Source: Ruminococcus sp. (GTDB lineage: Bacteria; Bacillota; Clostridia; Oscillospirales; Ruminococcaceae). Taken from it: a DNA stretch of 9,569 nucleotides. Location of the stretch: contig JAFYET010000375.1 of assembly GCA_017544125.1 (NCBI GenBank), positions 1 to 9,569 on the forward strand, read 5' to 3'. How positions within the stretch are numbered: the first letter of the stretch is position 1; the number at the start of each line of letters is the position of its first letter. The translations under genes and the position numbers were made by a program. Of this stretch, positions 1 to 6,829 are shown one piece after another. The notes below the pieces were generated by a model. The model had not been told where the DNA came from, made no database searches, and saw only the letters and a list, made by a program, of their open reading frames with translations.

Positions 1-1272
1 GACGACGAAGAATTACTCAAAGAGATCAACGAAAAGGAGCAGGAGGACAGAAAGCTCCAGCAGTTCATCATTGACGATGTTAACGAGAATGTAGGCAATA
101 AGTATATCGAAATAAACAATATACAGATCGAAGATGCCAATAACGCCATAAAGGATGCTAACAAGACCGAGAAGAAAGTATCTGAAAAGAACAAGGTCAA
201 CATTCCCGAGGCTTATATTGAAAACAACGGCGGCATTAACAAGGAAGATGCTATCAAGCTGATCGAAGTCAAGGATGAGTTTGAAAACAGCAATGACAAC
301 ATCATAGAAGCTGCTGAGCCTGATGATAAGGCACTGCACAAGATAGAGGACGAGGCTGCTCTTAACCTCAATATAAATAACACCCGCAAGCAGCTCAGCG
401 CCAAGCACTGGTTCGGTATGGCAGGCGTAAGCTCGCACGAAATGGATAAGCTCAGAGATGCTGCCGAGTTTGTTATGAAGATCAACAAGAAGAATAGCGA
501 GTATATCAAACAGGACGGGCGCTTCAACGCAGACCATGCAAAGCTCATGGACGAGGCTATCGAGCAGATGGGCAAGGCAGCTGATGAGTACCTTGCTAAG
601 AAGCGTGGCAAGAAGCACGCAAATGATGCCAACTGGAAGCCCCACACAGACATGGGCAAGAAGCGCTTCGAGGCAGCACTTGCTCTTAGCAAATATGCAA
701 AGGCATATAAGAGACAGCACAGCTTAGAGGCTCTCGGAAGAAATGAAAAGCCCGACGAATACACAAGCAAGGTATTTGACCCGACAAATATGGATGAATG
801 GGTAGAGCGCATGAAGCGTATAGGCAACGAAAAGCCCGAATCACCCGCCGAGCAGAAAAAGGTCATAGATGATATCCAGAAGACCGCTGCCGGTATGCTC
901 GCCTGCAAATACGCAAATAATCTGTTTAAAAAACATAATGATCATTATCATATGAATAGTGAAATGATATCCGATGATGCAGAGAAACTTTACAATACCC
1001 AGGAGTTTAAGCAGATGTGTGAGCTTAACAATGGCAAGGACGCATGGGAAAAGGCTATGAACATCAAGAAGCTCGCATCAAAGAACAAGGGCGACGGTTT
1101 AATTACTACTCACATGAAGATATATAAAGGCAACCGCCGCAGAGAACAGGAAGAATGGGAAAAGGCAGGACATAACGATATACTCCGCAGAGACTCTGAC
1201 CTCAACAGAAGTGAGTTCCCGCTTGACGGCAAGCCGCTCAAGCTGCCCAAGCCGCCCAAGGCAGGCAAATAA
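1..1272 (+). CDS. Hypothetical charged helical protein, 3' part only
   Basis: The frame is open from the first base of the window to the TAA at 1270-1272, giving 423 residues with no stop, so the true start lies upstream. The first ATG in this frame (418) has no convincing ribosome binding site and the sequence before it is equally protein-like, so I do not use it. The protein is rich in Lys, Glu, Asp and Asn, mostly predicted helical, and has no transmembrane segment in the visible part. Its N-terminal stretch (DDEELLKEINEKEQED) looks like coiled coil. The last 25 residues are proline- and lysine-rich (LKLPKPPKAGK), like a linker or tail. I do not recognise a family and assign no function. 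A start-less sorting-signal fragment follows 22 bp after its stop in another frame, so this could be the body of a surface protein that has lost its anchor. No signal peptide can be checked because the 5' end is missing. Confidence 0.8.
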   Translation, partial: DDEELLKEINEKEQEDRKLQQFIIDDVNENVGNKYIEINNIQIEDANNAIKDANKTEKKVSEKNKVNIPEAYIENNGGINKEDAIKLIEVKDEFENSNDNIIEAAEPDDKALHKIEDEAALNLNINNTRKQLSAKHWFGMAGVSSHEMDKLRDAAEFVMKINKKNSEYIKQDGRFNADHAKLMDEAIEQMGKAADEYLAKKRGKKHANDANWKPHTDMGKKRFEAALALSKYAKAYKRQHSLEALGRNEKPDEYTSKVFDPTNMDEWVERMKRIGNEKPESPAEQKKVIDDIQKTAAGMLACKYANNLFKKHNDHYHMNSEMISDDAEKLYNTQEFKQMCELNNGKDAWEKAMNIKKLASKNKGDGLITTHMKIYKGNRRREQEEWEKAGHNDILRRDSDLNRSEFPLDGKPLKLPKPPKAGK

Positions 1273-1294
1273 TATCACCCCCCCTGAAATTTAG

Positions 1295-1435
1295 CACTCC
1301 CCCGAGGAAAAGCCCGCCAAGAGCACAGCCACCACCACATCAAACCCCAAGACGGCAGCCACCGCAGCAGGCGCACTTGCACTTGCAGCACTTGGCGTTA
1401 CGGCTGTGGCTTTAGCAAAGAAGAGGAACAAGTAA
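1295..1435 (+). pseudogene. Orphan C-terminal cell-wall sorting signal (remnant)
   Basis: This reading frame has no start codon. It opens just after a TAG at 1292-1294 and ends at TAA 1433-1435, giving about 46 codons. The translation contains EEKPAKSTATTTS, then NPKTA, then a hydrophobic Ala/Leu/Val stretch of about 18 residues, and ends in KKRNK. That order (Thr/Pro-rich spacer, pentapeptide, membrane stretch, positive tail) is the layout of a sortase substrate C-terminus, with NPKTA as a variant of LPXTG/NPXTG. It is in frame 2 relative to the preceding gene in frame 1. One frameshift cannot join them, because stops at 1270 (frame 1) and 1292 (frame 2) both intervene. It is best read as the decayed end of a surface-protein gene. 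A sequencing error near the C-runs at 1278-1284 and 1299-1303 is an alternative. Confidence 0.6.
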
Positions 1436-1451
1436 CATACTATAACAAAAA

Positions 1452-1490
1452 GGAGCCGCTGCGTTATGCGCAGCAGCTCCATTATTTTTG
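1452..1490. terminator. Bidirectional Rho-independent terminator between convergent genes
   Basis: Arms GGAGC (1452-1456) and GCTCC (1476-1480) enclose arms GCTGCG (1458-1463) and CGCAGC (1469-1474), with one C/A mismatch and a 5-nt loop. On the + strand ATTATTTTT follows. On the - strand the exit side is also T-rich, because AACAAAAA precedes the stem. It lies between the + strand genes ending at 1435 and the - strand MerR gene ending at 1497, so it can serve both. Confidence 0.85.
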
Positions 1491-1496
1491 CTGTTA

Positions 1497-2570
1497 TCAT
1501 TGCTCCCTCGCCATGACATAATAGTCGCTCTCATGCCCGCCGAAGCGGTAGTCGCCGCTTTTCCATTCGATGATAAGGTATTCCTTATCGGCAAAGCGCT
1601 TTATCTCATAGGCACAGGCGGTGCTGTTCCATTTACGAAGCCAGCAGCCCCTCGTCCATGTGCTTTTATCATCACCGCTGATGACCTCGTCGCCGTAGAC
1701 TGCCCTGACGTGACCGCCTGCTTCAAACTCTATCTCCCTGAAATAGGGGTCGCTCAGATAATTACAGCTGCCCGCAGGCGGGTTTTGCAGCGGCACAAAG
1801 TCTTCCTTTTTAAGCTCATAAGGGGTGAAATAGCAAAAGGCTTTCCACCTGCCAAGCACCCGCTCATCTGGGATAAAGGGCTTGTTTATGTCGTCCTTTC
1901 TGGATATCTGCTCTCTTGTGTAGTGAACGTCATCGAGCTTTCGCAGAGCCACTGCCGTGACCTCGCCTGTTTCGGGGAAGTCCTGCGATTTTAGCTCTAT
2001 TATCATATAAAGGTCATCGCCACGCTGTTCAAGACGGTAGTCGTTGACATATCGGCTGACACCGTCGTCGTATATCAGCTTGCCCTTTGTCCAGCCAAAG
2101 CACCAGTAAAACTCGCCCCCCGGCAGGAAATAAACACACCTCTCACGGTCGCCAAGCCCGGTGTTATCGCGCTCGACACGCCACTTGCCTATGACCTGCG
2201 CATCATTCACAAAGGGCAGGTCGGTGTTTTCTATAAGCGGTTTAAATTTCTGCTCCATAATTATACCTCCGTTTATCTTCGTTTTAAGTGTTTCGAGATC
2301 ACGGAGCTGCTGCTCGAGCTGTGCTTTTTTCGCCGCAAAAAGCTCACCGCTGTCATCACCTGAATAAAGCATACTGTGTATCTGCGCAAGCGAAAAGCCC
2401 ACTGCTTTAAGCTCGCTTATGCGCTCAAACACAGCTATCTGCGAGCTGTCGTAATAGCGGTATTCGGTAAAGCGGTCGATGTATAACGGCTTTAAAAGCC
2501 CCAGCTTGTCGTAATGCCTGAGCACCGATATCTTCGTGCCGCAGGCTTTGGCAAAATCGCCTATCTTCAT
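1497..2570 (-). CDS. MerR-family regulator with tandem beta-rich sensor-like domains
   Basis: A 357-residue cytoplasmic DNA-binding regulator. Residues 1-70 are a MerR winged helix: MKIGDFAKACG, then VLRHYDKLGLLKP, EYRYYD and a LKAVGFSLAQI segment. A coiled-coil dimerisation helix covers about 74-100. The rest is two related units. Unit 1 (about 119-210) starts PFVNDAQVIGKWRV and includes FLPGGEFYWCFGWTKG and LYMIIELKSQDF. Unit 2 (about 231-354) starts PFIPDERVLGRWKA and includes YLIIEWKSGDY. From memory these resemble the lipocalin-like C-terminal modules found on some clostridial BlaR1/M56-type membrane proteins; they are not GyrI-like. They probably bind a small ligand, which I cannot name. 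The start is supported by AGGAGG seven nt upstream, and the promoter has a 19-bp spacer, implying autoregulation. The protein is much longer than a minimal MerR regulator (about 110-270 aa). MerR assignment is firm; the effector is unknown. Confidence 0.9.
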   Translation of the reverse strand: MKIGDFAKACGTKISVLRHYDKLGLLKPLYIDRFTEYRYYDSSQIAVFERISELKAVGFSLAQIHSMLYSGDDSGELFAAKKAQLEQQLRDLETLKTKINGGIIMEQKFKPLIENTDLPFVNDAQVIGKWRVERDNTGLGDRERCVYFLPGGEFYWCFGWTKGKLIYDDGVSRYVNDYRLEQRGDDLYMIIELKSQDFPETGEVTAVALRKLDDVHYTREQISRKDDINKPFIPDERVLGRWKAFCYFTPYELKKEDFVPLQNPPAGSCNYLSDPYFREIEFEAGGHVRAVYGDEVISGDDKSTWTRGCWLRKWNSTACAYEIKRFADKEYLIIEWKSGDYRFGGHESDYYVMAREQ

Positions 2571-2614
2571 GATCTCTCCTCCTGTGATAATTCTGTAAGG
2601 TACCTTATGTGCAT

Positions 2615-2645
2615 ATTATAAGCCTGAAGTTAGGTTTAGAGTCAA
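2615..2645 (-). promoter_or_regulatory. MerR-type promoter, 19-bp spacer, with imperfect operator dyad
   Basis: On the - strand, TTGACT (2645-2640) and TATAAT (2620-2615) are separated by exactly 19 bp. This over-long spacing is the signature of promoters that MerR proteins untwist on activation. The spacer contains CTAAACCTAACTTCAG, an imperfect dyad (CTnAA/TTnAG) centred between the boxes, a likely binding site for the regulator that starts 45 bp downstream. Confidence 0.8.
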
Positions 2646-2687
2646 GGGGGAATAATATAAAATCTGCCGAGCCTGCAAAATGGGGCA

Positions 2688-3074
2688 TCAGCCCTCGCTG
2701 CCAAGCATTTTTATTATCTCGCCATAGCTTTTTGCACGGATCACACGGAAGTTTTTCTCTATCTCGCTTGTCCAGAGGTCTATCTCACCCTCAATGCCCG
2801 AATAATCGGGCAGTATGAAGCCCCACACCCTACACCCTGTCTTTTTGAGCTCGGGCAGAAAGTATTCAAACCCCCATTTGACATCATCGGGGGTATCTTC
2901 AAAGCCGTTCGTCGCATCGACTATGAACAGGCTGCCCTCGTGCTGTCTGAGCAGTTCAAGCGATGCCATGACGGGCTTGCGGTAGTCATCATGGTGGGCT
3001 TCCTTTTTCCACACATGAAGCACAGCGTTATCTATTTCTATGTATGAGGTCTTTGCAAATTCGGTCTCAAACAT
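2688..3074 (-). CDS. Small protein, possibly SpoIIAA/STAS-like fold
   Basis: A 128-residue soluble protein with no signal peptide. I start it at the ATG at 3074 (MFETEFAKTSYIEID), which has a GGGAGAG ribosome binding site 8 nt upstream. A longer in-frame start at 3170 would lie upstream of the promoter found at 3121-3149 and would add an implausible leader. The pattern fits an alternating beta/alpha fold: beta strands near 10-24, helix 33-46, strand SLFIVDATNGF (48-58), helix 62-79, strand CRVWGFILP (81-89), helix 96-106, strand FRVIRA (109-114), helix 115-124. Strand FIVDATN followed by a long helix and GFILP resembles SpoIIAA/STAS-like proteins, but I see no diagnostic phosphorylation motif, so the family call is tentative and no function is assigned. 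It lies between its own promoter and the separately promoted MerR gene, so it is probably monocistronic or reads through into merR. No clear terminator follows. Confidence 0.75.
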   Translation of the reverse strand: MFETEFAKTSYIEIDNAVLHVWKKEAHHDDYRKPVMASLELLRQHEGSLFIVDATNGFEDTPDDVKWGFEYFLPELKKTGCRVWGFILPDYSGIEGEIDLWTSEIEKNFRVIRAKSYGEIIKMLGSEG

Positions 3075-3120
3075 TGTTGCCACTCTCCCTTTTTTAATGT
3101 GTTTTTGAGCTGTTACAGAT

Positions 3121-3149
3121 ATTATAGCATATACCGGCAGGTATTTCAA
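3121..3149 (-). promoter_or_regulatory. Promoter of the 128-aa gene with internal dyad
   Basis: On the - strand, TTGAAA (3149-3144) and TATAAT (3126-3121) have a 17-bp spacer, and TATGC before the -10 matches a TRTGN extended -10. The spacer holds a small dyad, ATACC-ggca-GGTAT (3131-3144), which could be an operator. The predicted transcription start, near 3114, falls inside CTGTTACAG (3110-3118) and leaves a leader of about 40 nt. Confidence 0.75.
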
Positions 3150-3156
3150 TACGCAG

Positions 3157-3291
3157 ATGAAAAAGGGCATTACCCCACAGCATGAACCGGCAGAGTATGT
3201 TACCGGGCAGACACCTGCTTACAAGGCGGCGCTGTATGGGGCGGCGGGGGGAGAAATTGCCAAAATGCTTGATTTTGATAAACATATGTGA
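3157..3291 (+). CDS. Doubtful 44-codon open frame or gene remnant
   Basis: ATG at 3157 to TGA at 3289-3291 gives 44 residues: MKKGITPQHEPAEYV, a middle segment, and GGEIAKMLDFDKHM at the end. The composition looks protein-like and the frame stays open upstream to 3109, but there is no ribosome binding site before the ATG. The frame also sits between two divergent promoters, and its stop overlaps the -10 of the TIR gene. I think it is more likely a decayed 3' gene end or chance than an expressed peptide. Confidence 0.2.
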   Translation: MKKGITPQHEPAEYVTGQTPAYKAALYGAAGGEIAKMLDFDKHM

Positions 3292-3297
3292 TATAAT
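3269..3297 (+). promoter_or_regulatory. Promoter of the TIR-DHH operon
   Basis: TTGATT (3269-3274), a 17-bp spacer and TATAAT (3292-3297), with TGTGA immediately before the -10 (extended -10, TRTGN). It is the only good promoter before the TIR gene and gives a leader of about 65 nt from a start near 3304. Confidence 0.8.
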
Positions 3298-3310
3298 GAA
3301 AGCAGGACAA

Positions 3311-3328
3311 AGCCTGAGAAATCAGGCT
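3311..3328 (+). promoter_or_regulatory. 5'-leader hairpin with GAAA tetraloop
   Basis: AGCCTGA (3311-3317) pairs perfectly with TCAGGCT (3322-3328) across a GAAA loop, a GNRA tetraloop. It starts about 7 nt from the predicted transcription start and is not followed by a T-run, so it is not a terminator. A stable 5'-end hairpin like this commonly protects mRNA from 5'-end decay, which is the likely role here. Confidence 0.55.
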
Positions 3329-3369
3329 GACAATGATCAAAATACAGGAGTAACTTTAAAGGAGTAAAA

Positions 3370-6300
3370 ATGGAGTATAAATACAAAGCTTTTATCAGCT
3401 ACCGCCATATTGAGCCCGATATGCACGCTGCCGAAAGGCTGCAGAAGATCCTTGAATCATACAAGCCGCCAAAGTCTCTGGGAATAAAGAAGGAGAACTG
3501 GCGCATTTTTCGTGATGTATCTGAATTACAGTCAAGCAGCGATCTCAGCGAGATAATCAAAAATGCAATTGAATCGTCGGAGTATCTTATCGTGATATGT
3601 TCGCCGCAGTACACCGAGTCTAAGTGGTGTATGCAGGAGATAGCACGTTTTCGTGAGCTTCACGGCAACACAAACCAGAACATCATCACGCTGCTGGTAA
3701 ACGGTGACCCGCAGAATTCATTCCCCGATGTGCTCACCTACACCGAAGTGACCACCACGAACGAAAAAGGCGAGGAAGTCACTGTCAGGGAAGAGGTGGA
3801 GCCTCTTGCGGCAAATATCGTTGCGGACAGTCTGAAAGAATCAATGAAAAAGCTGAAGACCGAGTCTCTTCGCATTGCCGCACCCTTGCTGGGGTGTGAT
3901 TACAATGACCTCTACCAGCGTGAAAAGCGGCGTGAAGCTGCAAAAAAGCGTGCGATATTCGCCGGAGTGTCGGGCATACTCTCTATTATTTCCATTATAA
4001 GCGTTTCGGCTGCTGTGACCATCAGCGGCAAGAACAAGCAGATACAGAAGCAGAACGATCAGATCAAGGTGCAGAATGCCGAGATCGAGGACAAGAACGG
4101 TGCGCTTCTCGTTGAGAATTCCAGGCACCTTGCAGTAGAATCAGAGAACCTCTTTTTAGGGAACGATCTGATACCTGCGATCGAAAAGGCAGTTGCTGCT
4201 TTGCCTGCGGCGGGCGAGGAGAAGCCTGTCCTTCCGGAGGCTGAATACGCACTCTCCCGTGAGCTGGGTATGTTCGAGCATACAAACCTTGCGCCCCGTA
4301 TGTGCCTGAAACACGAATGTGCAGTAGAGCAGCTTTCTTTCATGGGCGGCGGCAAGTCTATCGTTTCAACAGATGCTACGGGCATATACTTCTGGAATGC
4401 CGAGACAGGCGAGCTGATAAGGAAAATAGCTGCCGATGAGGATGAATTTGCATCAGCAGACGGAAGCTCAGGCAAGCTGACGGCAGTTTTCGATATAGCC
4501 ACCGACAAGACAGGCACATTGTTTACAAACACGAGCTCCCCGGGAAGTATCATATATGAAAGCAGCCCTGTTTACAACCGGGTATACAAATGCTTCATAC
4601 ACGCTGTCAGCGAAGATGAGCCCGGCACAGGCGGCGATGTATACCTATATAATTCTGACAGGGACTTATGGCGTATCGACGGCGCAACGGGCGAGGTAAA
4701 ATGGAGCGTCCCGAAATCGGAGAATGCCTATTCTTACTACGACATCACTGTGCATGACGGCTATGTTCTGCGTGTATATCTGGACAAGAAAGAATTGCTT
4801 GACGGGTCGGTGATAATGGGTGAAGATTACTATCTTGAAATAATAAACAGCGAGACAGGCAAGATAGAAGACACCGTGAAAATGGGATTTGACAACAGCG
4901 CACCCGGTCTGTCACACGATTTTAAAATAAAAGCGATGCATGACGGCGTGATATATATCTATTATGAAAAGGATAGTATGCTGAAAGCATATACGATAAG
5001 CAAGCACGCCATGAAGAATGTCAGCGAAGCTGAGGTGAATTATGCAACGCCTTTAGCGTCGAACGAGTGCTATCTGAGCCTTTGCGATAACGAACCGCTG
5101 CTTGCTGCGTGCAGTGTTGCTTTTAACACGACCACCGAGCTGACCCGCTTTGACCAGGATATAGCTAAGAAGAAATGGAGCGTTTCACTTCCTGTAAACT
5201 ACTCTGACAACGGGCAGACGTTCCTCATGCCGGGTGAGCAGATAGATAACAAGCATGATATTCTTGTTGTGACGACTACCTGCACCATCTCATTTGTAGA
5301 TTATGAAACAGGCAAGCTGATAAAGAACCTTCCCATTGACGGGGAAATAACAGATATATCCTTCAGCAGGAACGGGCTTGTGATGTTTACGCTGAAAAAC
5401 GGCGAGGAGTATCTGCTCATTGCCAAAAACTACATCACAAAGGATGATTCTGACAACTGCGCATACAAATTGCAGACATTCAATACGAATTTCTCACTTT
5501 GCAGCTACAGCCGTGGTAAATATGTAACTGCCGAGGATTTCTCTGACACCGCATATATCCAGTACCCGATGCAGAATGCAAGGTTTAAGGAGATAGACAC
5601 GGGTGAATTCATGTATGGCCGTGATGTCATCGCTATAACAAATGACGGCACAAAAGCGGCTGTCGTATCCACCTACTATCCTGACGGCTCATACAACACC
5701 GATACAGAGGTCACATATCACCTGTTTTTGTATGATACGGCATCAGGGGAATGCAAAGAGATAACTTCACTTGAAAACTACAAGATAAACAGCGCTGCAT
5801 TTACAGACAGCGATCAGCTTATCGTAAATGCCACCGAGCCCGGGGGCTCTGCGGACAAGATTATGCGCATTGATACCGGTGACGGAAAAACCGAAGAGAT
5901 ACATGGGGCATCTGAGCCTATGTCATTAGATGCAGGGCTGATTCCTTCGGGCGGCGGCGCATTCTATTTGGACAAGATAGGAAAGAACATCGTGTTCATC
6001 TCCTCTGACGGAAATGCAAAGGCATGGGCTTCACAAAAGGAAAGCTCGATCAAGGCAGACAAAGAGCTGCTTGACAATATGTACGCCTTCTCGGGGTGCA
6101 AGGCAGCAGTATATGCGCAGTTCAATGACGAGGACGTAAAAACTGCGCTGATAGTTCACGATTTCTCAACTGATCAGGATATGACGCTTGACTATGACAC
6201 ATCAGTCAACGCAAAGCGCAGGATACAGCGTATATTCTGGCAGAACAGCTCCACCGTCGGCGTATTTTTCAACGACCGCACCGTTTCGCTTTTTGATGCA

Positions 6301-6771
6301 GATACAGGAAGCCTGAAAAGCACCGTTTCCCTTGTGGGGACAAGTCAGGAGCCTGTCTCGGTAGCAGCGCTCAGCGATGATACCTTTGCGGTGCTTTGCC
6401 GTGACTCAAATCTTTATGAGATGAACAACGAAGGCTTTACGGGAAGAAGCTGCCGCCTTGACTTTGACAGCGACATGAGCAACAACATCTTTACCTGCGA
6501 CAGCTCCTCTGCAGCCCTGTTTGAGACAAAGCCCTCATCTGACAAGAGCCATGTCTGCGCTGTATGGGAGAGATCCCGTGCATGGGTACTGGACACATCA
6601 GGTTTTTCCGTGCGCTACCTGATCGACAGCTTTGCTGCTGCCCCGTATGATGGCGATATGGTATACATCAGAGACTTCAACAGCAACAAGATAGGTCTGT
6701 TCCCGCTATACACGACACGGGAGCTGCTCGAAGATGCGAAGGCTTATCTTTCGGCATTGGGCAAAGAATAA
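3370..6771 (+). CDS. Membrane-anchored TIR domain protein with beta-propeller repeats
   Basis: A 1133-residue protein, first gene of a two-gene operon, start supported by AAAGGAG 5 nt before the ATG. Residues 1-115 are a TIR domain: YKAFISYRH (betaA/box 1), WRIFRDVSEL (BB-loop region), SSEYLIVICSPQYTESKWC, and MQEIARF. Glu90 in the WCMQE motif aligns with the catalytic Glu of NAD-cleaving TIR domains such as SARM1. An inserted Thr/Glu-rich loop lies at 121-145. A basic stretch (184-194, REKRREAAKKR) precedes one transmembrane helix at about 195-219, then a coiled coil (220-258, KQIQKQNDQIKVQNAEIEDK) and an alpha-helical hairpin (260-305). Residues 311-1115 form WD40/PQQ-like beta repeats, recognisable as FWNAETGELIRKI, LWRIDGATGEVKW, FVDYETGKLIKNL and LFDADTGSLKSTV. 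The basic residues before the helix favour TIR in the cytoplasm and the propeller outside. Known bacterial TIR proteins act in phage defence or signalling, mostly by NAD cleavage; that role here is inference. Neighbour: DHH phosphoesterase 58 bp downstream. Confidence 0.92.
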   Translation: MEYKYKAFISYRHIEPDMHAAERLQKILESYKPPKSLGIKKENWRIFRDVSELQSSSDLSEIIKNAIESSEYLIVICSPQYTESKWCMQEIARFRELHGNTNQNIITLLVNGDPQNSFPDVLTYTEVTTTNEKGEEVTVREEVEPLAANIVADSLKESMKKLKTESLRIAAPLLGCDYNDLYQREKRREAAKKRAIFAGVSGILSIISIISVSAAVTISGKNKQIQKQNDQIKVQNAEIEDKNGALLVENSRHLAVESENLFLGNDLIPAIEKAVAALPAAGEEKPVLPEAEYALSRELGMFEHTNLAPRMCLKHECAVEQLSFMGGGKSIVSTDATGIYFWNAETGELIRKIAADEDEFASADGSSGKLTAVFDIATDKTGTLFTNTSSPGSIIYESSPVYNRVYKCFIHAVSEDEPGTGGDVYLYNSDRDLWRIDGATGEVKWSVPKSENAYSYYDITVHDGYVLRVYLDKKELLDGSVIMGEDYYLEIINSETGKIEDTVKMGFDNSAPGLSHDFKIKAMHDGVIYIYYEKDSMLKAYTISKHAMKNVSEAEVNYATPLASNECYLSLCDNEPLLAACSVAFNTTTELTRFDQDIAKKKWSVSLPVNYSDNGQTFLMPGEQIDNKHDILVVTTTCTISFVDYETGKLIKNLPIDGEITDISFSRNGLVMFTLKNGEEYLLIAKNYITKDDSDNCAYKLQTFNTNFSLCSYSRGKYVTAEDFSDTAYIQYPMQNARFKEIDTGEFMYGRDVIAITNDGTKAAVVSTYYPDGSYNTDTEVTYHLFLYDTASGECKEITSLENYKINSAAFTDSDQLIVNATEPGGSADKIMRIDTGDGKTEEIHGASEPMSLDAGLIPSGGGAFYLDKIGKNIVFISSDGNAKAWASQKESSIKADKELLDNMYAFSGCKAAVYAQFNDEDVKTALIVHDFSTDQDMTLDYDTSVNAKRRIQRIFWQNSSTVGVFFNDRTVSLFDADTGSLKSTVSLVGTSQEPVSVAALSDDTFAVLCRDSNLYEMNNEGFTGRSCRLDFDSDMSNNIFTCDSSSAALFETKPSSDKSHVCAVWERSRAWVLDTSGFSVRYLIDSFAAAPYDGDMVYIRDFNSNKIGLFPLYTTRELLEDAKAYLSALGKE

Positions 6772-6772
6772 A

Positions 6773-6790
6773 GTTACAGTAAACTGTAAC
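6773..6790 (+). promoter_or_regulatory. Intercistronic palindrome/hairpin
   Basis: GTTACAG (6773-6779), TAAA, CTGTAAC (6784-6790), a perfect 7-bp inverted repeat starting one base after the TIR stop codon. No T-run follows, so it is not an intrinsic terminator. It could protect the 3' end of the TIR message, tune expression of the downstream DHH gene, or be a protein-binding operator. GTTACAG also occurs at 3112-3118. Confidence 0.45.
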
Positions 6791-6829
6791 CGACTATCTG
6801 ACTATATTTAAAAAGGAGTATAGGATATA

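Noticed and set aside
13..908. Two long overlapping open frames on the - strand (235 and 231 codons)
   Set aside because: They lie antisense to the long + strand coding frame, consist of low-complexity Leu/Ser-rich sequence from reverse reading of GAn/AAn codons, and lack ribosome binding sites.
1488..1994. Open frame of 168 codons on the + strand
   Set aside because: It is antisense to the well-supported MerR gene, with no recognisable motif.
3075..3170. Longer N-terminus (32 extra residues) for the 128-aa protein
   Set aside because: It would begin upstream of the clear TTGAAA-17-TATAAT promoter at 3121-3149; the ATG at 3074 has a good ribosome binding site.
4059..4553. Open frame of 164 codons on the - strand
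   Set aside because: It is a shadow of the TIR gene, Ser/Ala-rich, without a promoter or ribosome binding site.
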